NCBI GenBank assembly: GCA_038118725.1
Contig: JAYOIK010000014.1
Coordinates: 1-64,000 of the forward strand
From: JADHLJ01 sp038118725
Lineage (GTDB): Bacteria; Pseudomonadota; Alphaproteobacteria; Thalassobaculales; Thalassobaculaceae
Direction: 5' to 3'
DNA: 64,000 bases
Shown here: piece after piece, positions 52,146 through 62,170 of the stretch
How the letters are laid out: each line of letters begins with the position of its first letter
Position numbering within the stretch: position 1 is the stretch's first letter
The notes under the pieces: generated by a model
Told to the model about the DNA's origin: nothing
The model's input: only the letters and a program-made list of their open reading frames with translations
Database searches by the model: none
Made by a program: the position numbers and the translations under genes

Positions 52146-52232
52146 CCCGACCGCGACGTCGAGTCACTTTCCTCGCGCGGTCCACAGGCTTAGTATATTT
52201 TCAGACCGTTCAACAAATGGAAAGGCCGCGCA

Positions 52233-53282
52233 ATGCCCTTTAACGGCAAGGTTCGTGACGCCGCGCGACCGGCCCCAATCCAGGCCGGCCCCGCCTTCCC
52301 CACCACCCGCATGCGCCGCAACCGCCGCACCGACTGGTCGCGGCGCCTGACGCAAGAGAACGTCCTCACCCCGGCGGACTTCATCTGGCCGATCTTCGTG
52401 CGCGAGGGCGACAACCTGCGCGAGCCGGTCGAGGCGATGCCCGGCGTGGCGCGCTACTCGTGCGACACGGTCGCCGACGCGGTGGGCGAGGCCAAGGATC
52501 TCGGCATTCCCGTGGTCGCGATCTTCCCCTTCATCGAACCGGACCTGAAGGACGCCGGTGGCTCGATCTCGACCCAGGAAGACAATCTGGTCTGCCGCGC
52601 GATCCGGGCGATCAAGGCCGCGCATCCGGATATCGGCGTTCAGTGCGACGTGGCGCTGGACCCGTTCACCAGCCACGGGCATGACGGCGTGCTGGACGAA
52701 AACGGCGAGATCCTCAACGACGATACCGTCGACGTGCTCTGCCATCAGGCGCTGATCCAGGCCGAGGCCGGCTGCGACGTGATCTCGCCCTCGGACATGA
52801 TGGACGGCCGGATCGGCGCGGTTCGCCACGCGCTAGACGAGCATGGCTTCGGTCATGTCCAGATCCTCGCCTATTCAGCCAAATACGCCTCGGCCTTCTA
52901 TGGGCCGTTTCGCGAGGCGGTGGGTTCGGCCTCGACCCTGGGCACCGCGAGCAAGGCGACCTATCAGATGAACCCCGCCAATACCGACGAGGCCTTGCGC
53001 GAGGTCGCGCTGGATATCGCCGAGGGCGCGGATATGGTGATGGTCAAGCCCGGCATGCCCTATCTGGACGTGATCCGGCGTGTGAAGGACAAGTTCGGCA
53101 TGCCGACTTACGGCTATCAGGTCTCGGGCGAATATTCGATGATCCAGGCGGGCGCGCTGAACGGTTGGATCGACGGCGAGAGGTGCATGATGGAGAGCCT
53201 GATGGCCTTCAAGCGCGCCGGGGCCAACGGGGTGTTGAGTTACTTCTCGGTCGAGGCCGCCAAACTGCTGAAACGCGGATGA
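52233..53282 (+). CDS. hemB: Delta-aminolevulinic acid dehydratase, zinc-independent type
   Basis: HemB condenses two 5-aminolevulinates to porphobilinogen in haem synthesis. The 349-residue protein has an N-terminal arm (NRRTDWSRRLTQENVLTPAD), the Schiff-base Lys segments ILAYSAKYASAFYGPFREAV and VMVKPGMPYLDVIRRVKDKF. The metal-site segment is CDVALDPFTSHGHDGVLDEN. The three Cys that bind zinc in E. coli or mammals are replaced by Ala/Asp, so this is the Mg2+/K+-dependent form of alphaproteobacteria such as Bradyrhizobium. A TauD-family gene overlaps its stop by four bases. Confidence 0.97.
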   Translation: MPFNGKVRDAARPAPIQAGPAFPTTRMRRNRRTDWSRRLTQENVLTPADFIWPIFVREGDNLREPVEAMPGVARYSCDTVADAVGEAKDLGIPVVAIFPFIEPDLKDAGGSISTQEDNLVCRAIRAIKAAHPDIGVQCDVALDPFTSHGHDGVLDENGEILNDDTVDVLCHQALIQAEAGCDVISPSDMMDGRIGAVRHALDEHGFGHVQILAYSAKYASAFYGPFREAVGSASTLGTASKATYQMNPANTDEALREVALDIAEGADMVMVKPGMPYLDVIRRVKDKFGMPTYGYQVSGEYSMIQAGALNGWIDGERCMMESLMAFKRAGANGVLSYFSVEAAKLLKRG

Positions 53283-54148
53283 CGACGCCTCGCTACGAAC
53301 GGCTCGGCGGCACTTTCGCGGCGCGGGTCACTGGCCTCGACATCACAAAGCCCTTGGGCTCCGAGACGATCACCGCCCTGGACGCGGCGATGGCCGAGCA
53401 CGCGGTGCTGATCTTCGAGCGCACGGGTCTCGACGAGGATGGCCTGCATCGCTTCGCGACGTCCTTCGGCGAATTGGACATCGGCTTCAAGCGCGTTTCC
53501 CGGGCTCCTACCCGGTTCAAGCATGAAGAAACCCTCGATATGTCGAATGTCGGCGCCGATGGCGCGGTCGTGGCGGCGGATCATCGCAAGATCGTCGGCA
53601 ACATCGCCAATCAGCTCTGGCATACCGACAGTTCCTTCCAGAAACCGGCGGCGAAATACTCCTTCCTCCTATCGGTGGTGACCACTAGCTGGGGCGGCGA
53701 GACCGAGTTCGTCGACATGCGGGCGGCCTATGATCGTTTGTCGCCGAGCATGAAGGAACGGCTGGCCGATCTGATCGCCGAACATGACGCCCTGCACTCC
53801 CGGCTATCTCTCGGCGACACCCATTACGACGAGGCCCAACGCACAACCTTTCCGCCGGTCGACTGGCCGATCGTGCGGCATCACCCGGATACCGGCGTGC
53901 CCTATCTCTATATCGGCGCGCACGCCCATCAAATCTACGGCATGACCGTACCCGAGGCCCGGATGCTGTTGATGGATCTGCTTGAAGACGCCACTCGAGC
54001 AGACCTTGTTTATCGCCACGCGTGGAACGTCGGGGATCTAGTGGTTTGGGACAACCGAACAACCCTGCACCGGGGCCGGGCCTTCGATCTGTCGGAGCGC
54101 CGGGAATTGAAGCGGGTCTCAACCCTGGACGAGGCCGACGCTGCCTAG
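53279..54148 (+). CDS. TauD/TfdA-family Fe(II)/2-oxoglutarate dioxygenase
   Basis: The 289-residue non-haem iron oxygenase has the facial triad visible: NQLWHTDSSFQKPAAKYSFL (His-x-Asp near residue 115) and VWDNRTTLHRGRAFDLSERR (distal His and the 2-oxoglutarate-binding Arg). The N-terminal RLGGTFAARVTGLDITKPLG is typical of the TfdA branch. Substrates in the family include taurine, 2,4-D and other sulfonates or aryloxyacids; the substrate here is not evident. ATG 53279 overlaps the hemB stop (ATGA), so it is co-translated with hemB. Confidence 0.88.
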   Translation: MTTPRYERLGGTFAARVTGLDITKPLGSETITALDAAMAEHAVLIFERTGLDEDGLHRFATSFGELDIGFKRVSRAPTRFKHEETLDMSNVGADGAVVAADHRKIVGNIANQLWHTDSSFQKPAAKYSFLLSVVTTSWGGETEFVDMRAAYDRLSPSMKERLADLIAEHDALHSRLSLGDTHYDEAQRTTFPPVDWPIVRHHPDTGVPYLYIGAHAHQIYGMTVPEARMLLMDLLEDATRADLVYRHAWNVGDLVVWDNRTTLHRGRAFDLSERRELKRVSTLDEADAA

Positions 54149-54321
54149 CCATCGCCGCGTTCCATTCCGGGGAATCACGCGGGTCCTGACAGTTGGCTCG
54201 TCCTGTTGATTTTTTGCCGCAACTTTTCCTGTTAATTCGTTGTTCTCTTTTAGAGTCGGCCTTGTTATAGTCCGCCCTGGGAAAAAATTGCCTAGTACCT
54301 CTTTACGGGGGTTCGAGGAAT
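54149..54321. other. Intergenic region before the flagellar operon
   Basis: The gap holds no gene. It is less GC-rich than its surroundings and must contain the fliF operon promoter. TATAGT near 54266-54271 is a reasonable -10 element without a well-spaced -35. No TGGC-N8-TTGC sigma-54 signature with correct spacing is present. That fits control of fliF by an early class regulator and not by sigma-54. Confidence 0.4.
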
Positions 54322-54447
54322 ATGTATAAAATTTTACATAAATTCTTGAAGCCCCTCGGCCGCGGCATCCCGCGCCGAGACATAATGGAAGACCACGCGG
54401 TCGCGAGCATGCTCCAAAAAGCACTCGCCGGGGAGACATCAAGATGA
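54322..54447 (+). CDS. Putative 41-residue leader protein coupled to fliF
   Basis: An ATG at 54322 follows GAGGA by three bases and opens a 41-codon frame. Its TGA (54445-54447) overlaps the fliF ATG as ATGA. The product starts MYKILHKFLKPLGRGIPRRD, a basic amphipathic stretch, and continues with DHAVASMLQKALAGETS. The first 30 bases are strikingly AT-rich, and the coding region contains a hairpin (54355-54360 with 54374-54379). The ATGA overlap suggests translational coupling to fliF. I recognise no family. fliF also has its own GGGGAG site, so the ORF may be fortuitous. Confidence 0.4.
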   Translation: MYKILHKFLKPLGRGIPRRDIMEDHAVASMLQKALAGETSR

Positions 54448-56132
54448 ATCCTTTCGCCAATCTTATCCGAAATCTGGGCCCGGTTCGGGTCGCCGCCTTG
54501 GTCGCGACGGGTATCGCGGTCCTAGGTTTCTTCATTTTCCTGAGTTCACGGCTGACCTCCGGCGGCACCGCCCTGCTCTATGGCGATCTCGACCCGGCGG
54601 ATAGCGGGCAGATCGTTCAGGTTCTGGAATCCCAGAAGATCCCCTACGACGTGAAAGCCAACGGCACGCAGATCTTCGTGCCGGGCGATCAAGTCCTGCA
54701 ACTGCGGGTCTCCCTCGCCGAGCAAGGCCTACCGGGGGGTGGCTCGGTCGGCTATGAGATCTTCGACGAAAATCAGGGCATCGGAACAACCGGTTTCGTG
54801 CAGAACGTGAATCTGGTCCGGGCGCTGGAGGGAGAGCTCTCCCGCACGATCAGCGCCATGCGCAACGTCCGTGGCGCGCGCATTCACCTGGTCATGCCTC
54901 GACGCGAGCTTTTCAGCCGCGAGCGCCAGGAGGCCAGCGCCTCGGTGGTTCTCCAGGTCCAGGGCTCGGGCCGGCTCGGCAAGGAACAGGTTTCCGCGAT
55001 CCAACATCTGGTCGCGGCCGCGGTGCCCAATCTGAGCCCCGATCAGATCTCCATCCTGGATGATCGCGGCCAGCTACTGGCCCGCGGCGAGGGCGAGGGC
55101 GAGTCCTCGACGGCGGCCAGCACCGCCGAGGACATGCGGCTCGGCTTCGAGAACCGTATGCGTCAATCCGTCGTTGAATTGCTGGAGCGCACGGTCGGCC
55201 TGAACCGGGTGCGCGCCGAGGTTACCGCCGATATCGACTATGACCGCATCGTCGAGAACGCCGAGATCTTCGATCCCGACAGCCAGGTCGCGCGCTCGAC
55301 TCAAACGGTCCAGGAAAACGAAAGCAGCAGCGAAAACGAAGACCAGAGCACGGTCACGGTGCAGAACAACCTGCCGGAAACCGATGCCGCCGCCGCCGGG
55401 ACCGGCAACTCGGCCTCGAACCAGGTGACCCGGAGCGAGGAGACGGTCAACTTCGAGATCACCAAGACGATCCGCAACCGCGTCAAGGAATCCGGCGAGA
55501 TCAAGCGGCTTTCCGTCGCGGTCCTGGTCGACGGCGTCTATGTGGAGAACGCCGACGGCGACATGGTATGGCAGCCGCGCAAGGCCGAGGAACTTCAACA
55601 GCTCGAAACCCTCGTGAAGTCGGCGGTCGGTTTCGACGGCAAGCGCGGCGACACGGTGGAAATCGTCAACATGCAATTCGTCAAGCTGGAACCGCTTGAA
55701 TTCGATGACGGCTCCCTGGTGTTCGGCATTTCCAAGGAGGAGTTCCTGCAACTCGCCGAGGTGCTGGTGCTCGCTGTGGTCGGACTTCTTGTGATCCTGC
55801 TGGTAGTTCGCCCGGTTCTGACACGCCTGTTCGAGTCGATGCCGACGGCGCTCGCCTCCACCCCGTCCAGCGCCGCCGCGCTCGCCGCCGGCGAAGGCGC
55901 CGCGGTCGCCCAGCTGACCGGGCCCGGCGCGACCGCCGACATGGCCGAACTTCTCGAGGATGAAGCCGAGGAAAGCCTGCTCGACCAGATGATCGACATC
56001 AATCAGGTCGAGGGCCGCGTCCGCGCCAGCTCGCTCAAGAAGATCGGCGAGATCGTGGACAAACACCCGGAGGAAGCCGTGGCGATCATCCGCAACTGGA
56101 TGTACCAGGGAGCCGGTGGCGGCGCGCCATGA
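54444..56132 (+). CDS. fliF: Flagellar MS-ring protein FliF
   Basis: FliF forms the inner-membrane MS ring at the flagellar base. The 562-residue protein has an N-terminal span (VAALVATGIAVLGFFIFLSS, about 13-32). Ring-building motifs follow in YGDLDPADSGQIVQVLESQK, the VGYEIFDENQGIGTTGFVQN segment and ALEGELSRTISAMRNVRGAR. A disordered Ser/Asn/Glu-rich stretch (about 285-335) precedes the second span (LVLAVVGLLVILLVVRPVLT, about 442-461). The C-terminus EGRVRASSLKKIGEIVDKHP resembles the FliG-binding tail. GGGGAG lies eight bases before the ATG. Confidence 0.97.
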   Translation: MNPFANLIRNLGPVRVAALVATGIAVLGFFIFLSSRLTSGGTALLYGDLDPADSGQIVQVLESQKIPYDVKANGTQIFVPGDQVLQLRVSLAEQGLPGGGSVGYEIFDENQGIGTTGFVQNVNLVRALEGELSRTISAMRNVRGARIHLVMPRRELFSRERQEASASVVLQVQGSGRLGKEQVSAIQHLVAAAVPNLSPDQISILDDRGQLLARGEGEGESSTAASTAEDMRLGFENRMRQSVVELLERTVGLNRVRAEVTADIDYDRIVENAEIFDPDSQVARSTQTVQENESSSENEDQSTVTVQNNLPETDAAAAGTGNSASNQVTRSEETVNFEITKTIRNRVKESGEIKRLSVAVLVDGVYVENADGDMVWQPRKAEELQQLETLVKSAVGFDGKRGDTVEIVNMQFVKLEPLEFDDGSLVFGISKEEFLQLAEVLVLAVVGLLVILLVVRPVLTRLFESMPTALASTPSSAAALAAGEGAAVAQLTGPGATADMAELLEDEAEESLLDQMIDINQVEGRVRASSLKKIGEIVDKHPEEAVAIIRNWMYQGAGGGAP

Positions 56133-56206
56133 TGATCGCTCACACCGCCTTTAAGGCCGACTGACCCCGCATTCGTCGCGCAACCTTCGGAGACTCACCC
56201 GCTCCC

Positions 56207-57214
56207 ATGCAAAAGTTCATGTTCAACCAGATGTTCGACGAGGAGATCATCGAGCGCCAACGCCAGGAAGAGGCGGAGCGGCTCGAGGCGGAGCGCATCG
56301 CCGAGGAAAACGCGCCGCCGACCTTCACCGTAGAGGAAATGGAAGCCGCCAAGCTGGTGGCGCATCAACAGGGCATGCAAGAGGGCAAGGTCGAGGCGAT
56401 GGCCTCGATTGAACAGCAGGCCAATCTGACGCTTGATCTCGTGCTCCGGCAGATCGGCGACCTTCTGACCCAATACAAGAACTGGACCCAGGAGGTTCAC
56501 CACGACTCCATCAGCATGGCGGTCGCCATCATGCGCAAGCTCGCCCCGGAATTGCTGCGCGGCTCGGAGCTCCCGCAAGTCGAGCATATCGTGAACGAAG
56601 CCTTTCAATTCCTGACGGACCAGCCGAAGGTCATGATCCGCGTGGCCAGCGATCTGGAGGCTCCGCTAAGCGAGAAAGTCCATCTCATGGCCTCGCGCGT
56701 CGGCTACGAGGGCCAGGTCGTTCTGACCGGCGATCCCGAATTGGAACTCACGGATTGCCGCATTTCCTGGCACGCCGGCGCGGTGGAGCGCTCCCTGGAC
56801 GAAACCTGGATGTTGATCGACGAAATGGTCGACCGGGTTCTGCGCGGATTGCCGGCACGCGATCATCCCGAGCCGATTCCAGTCGAGGACGAGACGGAAA
56901 CCGGAGACGAAGAGACCGAAGGCGAGGATGACGCCGAAGCTAGCGGCGCGGCCGAATCCAAGGGTGAGGAGACCGATGGCGCCGCGGAGGCCGCGACCGA
57001 GGAATCCACCGAAACCGCGGCACGGGCCGATGATGGCGCTGATCCGATCGTGACGGAAACCGAGATAGGCGCGGCTGATTTATCCGACGCGACGCCGGAT
57101 GCCTCGCTGGAAGCCCCTACCGAACAAGGCGATGCCGAGATCCTCGCGCCTCAATCCAACACCCGAGAAATCGATCAACCCGAGGCCCGTCGGGCGCTCG
57201 CATCCGAGGAGTAG
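56207..57214 (+). CDS. fliH: Flagellar assembly protein FliH with acidic C-terminal extension
   Basis: FliH regulates the FliI ATPase of the flagellar export apparatus and links it to FliN. The 335-residue protein begins with a Glu/Arg-rich helix (MFDEEIIERQRQEEAERLEA). The FliH-type coiled coil and the C-terminal domain follow, with SISMAVAIMRKLAPELLRGS and MIRVASDLEAPLSEKVHLMA, then LELTDCRISWHAGAVERSLD. After about residue 220 there is a tail of more than 100 residues made mainly of Glu, Asp, Ala and Thr. FliI is not in the window. fliH follows fliF directly, without fliG. Confidence 0.88.
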   Translation: MQKFMFNQMFDEEIIERQRQEEAERLEAERIAEENAPPTFTVEEMEAAKLVAHQQGMQEGKVEAMASIEQQANLTLDLVLRQIGDLLTQYKNWTQEVHHDSISMAVAIMRKLAPELLRGSELPQVEHIVNEAFQFLTDQPKVMIRVASDLEAPLSEKVHLMASRVGYEGQVVLTGDPELELTDCRISWHAGAVERSLDETWMLIDEMVDRVLRGLPARDHPEPIPVEDETETGDEETEGEDDAEASGAAESKGEETDGAAEAATEESTETAARADDGADPIVTETEIGAADLSDATPDASLEAPTEQGDAEILAPQSNTREIDQPEARRALASEE

Positions 57215-57217
57215 ACC

Positions 57218-57583
57218 ATGGCTGACGACAATGATCTGAATTTGGCCGATCTCGATGGCGACGAGCCCTTGGAGGTTGAAGAGGACGAAGATGTCGAGGA
57301 AATGTTCGCCGACGACGCGAGCAATCAGATCACCGCGCGCGAGTTGGAAGCGGTCTACGACATCCCGGTCCAGGTTTCCGCGGTCCTCGGCAAGCAGACC
57401 ATGCAGGTCAGCCAACTCCTGAAACTTGGACGCGGCGCCGTCGTCGAATTGGATCGCAAGGTCGGCGAGGCGATCGACATCTATGTGAACAACCGGCTGG
57501 TCGCGCGCGGCGAGGTGGTGATCGTCGACGAGCGCCTCGGCGTGACGATGACGGAGATCATCAAATCCGATCGCGCCGGCTGA
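57218..57583 (+). CDS. fliN: Flagellar motor switch protein FliN
   Basis: FliN is a C-ring component that takes part in switching and docks FliH during export. The 121-residue protein has an acidic N-terminus (LADLDGDEPLEVEEDEDVEE). The SpoA/FliN domain follows: YDIPVQVSAVLGKQTMQVSQ, LLKLGRGAVVELDRKVGEAI and IYVNNRLVARGEVVIVDERL. GVTMTEII closes the domain. It starts three bases after fliH. Confidence 0.96.
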   Translation: MADDNDLNLADLDGDEPLEVEEDEDVEEMFADDASNQITARELEAVYDIPVQVSAVLGKQTMQVSQLLKLGRGAVVELDRKVGEAIDIYVNNRLVARGEVVIVDERLGVTMTEIIKSDRAG

Positions 57584-57636
57584 TCCCGCTCGGGAGCGAA
57601 TCTTGACTGACCCTCGGCACCGAAAGAGCAGGTTCC

Positions 57637-58482
57637 ATGGCTGACACCGCCACCACCGATCAGGGCGGGCGCCGCGCGAGCCGGCGCGTCGAGCTTCCCC
57701 CGTCGCGGCGCGGCTTTGATGGCGCGCTGGTATTCGGGTTGATCTTCGCCTTCGCGCTGGTTGCCGCGGCGCTGGTGATCGGCGGATCGGTCAGCTCGTT
57801 CTACAACACGCCCGCCCTGCTGATCGTCCTTCTCGGAACCTTCGCCGTCACCACCGTTTCCTTCACCCTACGCGAGGTGTTGGCCGCCATGGCGCGGATC
57901 GCCACGGTCATGTTTCCCAAGAGCCACGCGGCCCGCCCGGCTTGCGAGCGCATTCTCCATCTCGCCTCGATCAGCCGCGAGCACGGGGTGTTGGCGCTGG
58001 AATCCGCCCTGCCCCAACTCCGCGGGGAGCCCTTCCTACAACGCGCGATCGCGTTGACCGTCGACGGAAGCGATCAGGAACAAGTCGCGCGGGTCCTTAA
58101 ACGCGAGATCGAAACCATCGCCGACCGCCAGGAGCGCATGGCCAGCGTGCTGCGCCGGGCGGCGGAAGTGGCGCCGGCCATGGGCCTGATCGGTACCCTC
58201 GTGGGCCTCATCCAATTGCTCGGCAATCTGGACGATCCCTCGCAGATCGGCCCGGCCATGGCGGTGGCCCTGCTGACGACGTTCTACGGCGCGGTCATGG
58301 CCTACATGGTCTTCGCGCCGATCGCCGCGAAACTCGACCGCAACACGGCCGAGGAAATCCTGGTCTACGAGATCTATCTGGCGGGCGCGCTGTCGGTGTG
58401 CCGACAAGAGAAACCGCGCCTGCTGGAAACTTACTTGAACACCAAACTGCCGTTGTCCGAGCGCCTGGATTATTTCGGATGA
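57637..58482 (+). CDS. MotA/TolQ/ExbB-type flagellar stator protein
   Basis: The 281-residue protein has four membrane spans in the MotA arrangement: GALVFGLIFAFALVAAALVI, then ALLIVLLGTFAVTTVSF, a long cytoplasmic loop, and the pair PAMGLIGTLVGLIQLLGNLD and MAVALLTTFYGAVMAYMVFA. The channel prolines are in EVAPAMGLIG and VFAPIAAKLD. The cytoplasmic loop includes the charged segment that acts on FliG. MotA works with MotB, but no motB is next to it, so it may pair with a distant MotB or be a second stator. It lies between fliN and flbD. Confidence 0.88.
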   Translation: MADTATTDQGGRRASRRVELPPSRRGFDGALVFGLIFAFALVAAALVIGGSVSSFYNTPALLIVLLGTFAVTTVSFTLREVLAAMARIATVMFPKSHAARPACERILHLASISREHGVLALESALPQLRGEPFLQRAIALTVDGSDQEQVARVLKREIETIADRQERMASVLRRAAEVAPAMGLIGTLVGLIQLLGNLDDPSQIGPAMAVALLTTFYGAVMAYMVFAPIAAKLDRNTAEEILVYEIYLAGALSVCRQEKPRLLETYLNTKLPLSERLDYFG

Positions 58483-58513
58483 TGCCGGAACAAGACAAAC
58501 AAGGGAGAGTGCC

Positions 58514-59950
<1,437 letters not shown>

Positions 59951-59985
59951 TGCATCGCAACTCCAGGCATGATCGATAGGTCGGG

Positions 59986-62106
59986 ATGACGGACACATCC
60001 AACCAAGGGCAAGAGGAAGCCGGCGGCGGAGGATTCTCCGGCACCGATATCCTCCGACAGATCTCCAAGCGGGGCGACATCGCGCTCGCGCTAGGGGTTG
60101 TCGCCATCCTGTCCGTCCTGATCCTGCCGATGCCGACATGGCTTCTGGATCTGACGCTCGGCGTGTCCATCGCGTTCTCCGTGCTGATCTTGATGACCGT
60201 GCTGTTCATCGAAAGGCCCCTGGATTTCAACGCCTTTCCAATGATCCTGCTGATCGCGACGATGATGCGATTGTCGCTGAATCTGGCGTCGACCCGTCTC
60301 ATCCTCGCCGACGGCCATACCGGCACCGACGCCGCGGGACAGGTGATCGAGGCATTCGGCGAGTTCATGATGGCCGGAAACCCGGTCATCGGCGTCATTG
60401 TCTTCGCCATTCTGGTGATCGTGAATTTCATCGTGATCACCAAGGGTTCCGGTCGGATCGCCGAAGTTTCCGCGCGGTTTAGCCTGGACGCCATGCCCGG
60501 CAAGCAGATGGCCATCGACGCCGATCTTTCCTCCGGTCTGATCAACGAGGACGAGGCCCGCAAGCGCCGCGAGGATCTGAATGCCGAGAGCACCTTCTTC
60601 GGCGCCATGGACGGCGCCTCGAAATTCGTCCGCGGCGACGCCATCGCCGGCCTGCTGATCACCTTGATCAACGTGCTCGGCGGCATCATCATCGGTGTCG
60701 CCCAGCAAGACCTGGACTTCAGCCAGGCGACGTCAACCTACACGCTGCTGACCGTCGGAGATGGGTTGGTAAGCCAGATCCCCGCGCTGATCGTCTCCAC
60801 CGCCGCCGGCATGCTGGTTACCAAGAGCGGCACCTCCGGCTCCACCGACAAGACGGTGTTCAGCCAGCTTGGCGGCTATCCCAAGGCTCTGGCGCTCAGC
60901 GCCTTCCTAATGGTCATCCTCTCGTTGCTCCCAGGCATTCCGATGATCCCGTTCCTGGCGCTGGCGGCGGTGATCGCGGGTGGTGGCTTCCTGCTGTACC
61001 GCAGCCGCGAGGAAGCCGAGGCCCAGGCGGAGATGCTGGCGCTAGAGGATCAGCACGCCCCCTTGCCCGAGGAGCCGATTTCCTCGGCCCTCCATATCGA
61101 TCTCGTGCGGCTGGAACTCGGCTACGGCTTGCTACCCCTGGTGAGCACGGAAACAGAGGGTCAAAGGCTTACCGATCAGATCAAGTCTCTGCGCCGTCAG
61201 CTCGCCGCCGAGAGCGGCTTCATCATGCCCCAGGTGCGCATTCAGGATAATCTGCAGCTGCCGGCCAATACCTACGTGATCCGGATCAAGGAGATCGAGG
61301 TCGGGCGCGGCGATATCCGCCCGAACCGGCTCCTGGTGATGGATCCGAGCGGCCAGCCCATCGACTTGCCGGGTACCAAAACGGTGGAGCCGACCTTCGG
61401 TCTGCCGGCCATGTGGGTCGACCCGGACAATCGCGAGGAAGCGATGTTCAAGGGCTATACCGTCGTCGACCCCTCGACGGTGGTCACCACCCATATAACC
61501 GAGGTCATCCGGGACAACATGCCCGAATTGTTGTCCTATACCGAAACCCAGAAACTGCTGGACGAGCTGCCGGCCCAGCATCAGAAACTCGTCGGCGACG
61601 TGGTCCCGGCGTTGATCGCGGTCGGTGGCGTGCAGCGTGTTCTGCAAAATCTGCTCGGCGAGCGGGTCTCGATCCGGGATCTCCCGACTATCCTGGAAGG
61701 TATCTCGGAGGCCTGCGCCTTCACCCGGAACGTGACCCAGATCACCGAACATGTGCGCACCCGTCTGGCGCGTCAGATCAGCGAACAGAATTCCAGCCTC
61801 GACGGATTTATCCCGCTGGTCACCATGTCGCCGGATTGGGAGCAAGTCTTCGCGGAGTCGATCATCGGTCAAGGCGACGAACGCCAATTGTCGATGCCGC
61901 CGAGCCAGCTTCAGCAGTTCATCTCGAACGTTCGCACCGTCATGGATCAGTTCGGCCAGGCGGGAGAAGCGCCGGTCATGCTGACCTCTCCCGCCGCGCG
62001 TCCCTTCGTGCGCTCGATCATTGAGCGGTTCCGCCCGCAGACCGTGGTGATGTCGCAGAACGAAATCCATCCCAAGGCCAAGATCAGAACCCTGGGGCAA
62101 GTCTGA
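59986..62106 (+). CDS. flhA: Flagellar type III export gate protein FlhA
   Basis: The 706-residue inner-membrane protein forms the export gate. About eight spans occupy residues 28-330, with LGVVAILSVLILPMPTWLLD, MMRLSLNLASTRLIL and the loop ISARFSLDAMPGKQMAIDAD-like segment (visible as VSARFSLDAMPGKQMAIDAD, the signature FHIPEP region). The cytoplasmic domain from about 345 carries LHIDLVRLELGYGLLPLVST, QVRIQDNLQLPANTYVIRIK and LPTILEGISEACAFTRNVTQ. It is followed by flhF with a 64-base gap, as in many bacteria. Confidence 0.97.
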   Translation: MTDTSNQGQEEAGGGGFSGTDILRQISKRGDIALALGVVAILSVLILPMPTWLLDLTLGVSIAFSVLILMTVLFIERPLDFNAFPMILLIATMMRLSLNLASTRLILADGHTGTDAAGQVIEAFGEFMMAGNPVIGVIVFAILVIVNFIVITKGSGRIAEVSARFSLDAMPGKQMAIDADLSSGLINEDEARKRREDLNAESTFFGAMDGASKFVRGDAIAGLLITLINVLGGIIIGVAQQDLDFSQATSTYTLLTVGDGLVSQIPALIVSTAAGMLVTKSGTSGSTDKTVFSQLGGYPKALALSAFLMVILSLLPGIPMIPFLALAAVIAGGGFLLYRSREEAEAQAEMLALEDQHAPLPEEPISSALHIDLVRLELGYGLLPLVSTETEGQRLTDQIKSLRRQLAAESGFIMPQVRIQDNLQLPANTYVIRIKEIEVGRGDIRPNRLLVMDPSGQPIDLPGTKTVEPTFGLPAMWVDPDNREEAMFKGYTVVDPSTVVTTHITEVIRDNMPELLSYTETQKLLDELPAQHQKLVGDVVPALIAVGGVQRVLQNLLGERVSIRDLPTILEGISEACAFTRNVTQITEHVRTRLARQISEQNSSLDGFIPLVTMSPDWEQVFAESIIGQGDERQLSMPPSQLQQFISNVRTVMDQFGQAGEAPVMLTSPAARPFVRSIIERFRPQTVVMSQNEIHPKAKIRTLGQV

Positions 62107-62170
62107 TGACGGACTCCCCGATCCTTTATCCAACTCCGCGGCTAGCCCGCTTAAGGCGAGTGTTTGATCG

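Noticed and set aside
54276..54292. Possible sigma-54 promoter CTGGGAAAAAATTGCC upstream of fliF
   Set aside because: The GG to GC spacing is nine bases, not the ten needed, and the -24 element lacks the CAC. One-base spacing errors abolish such promoters.
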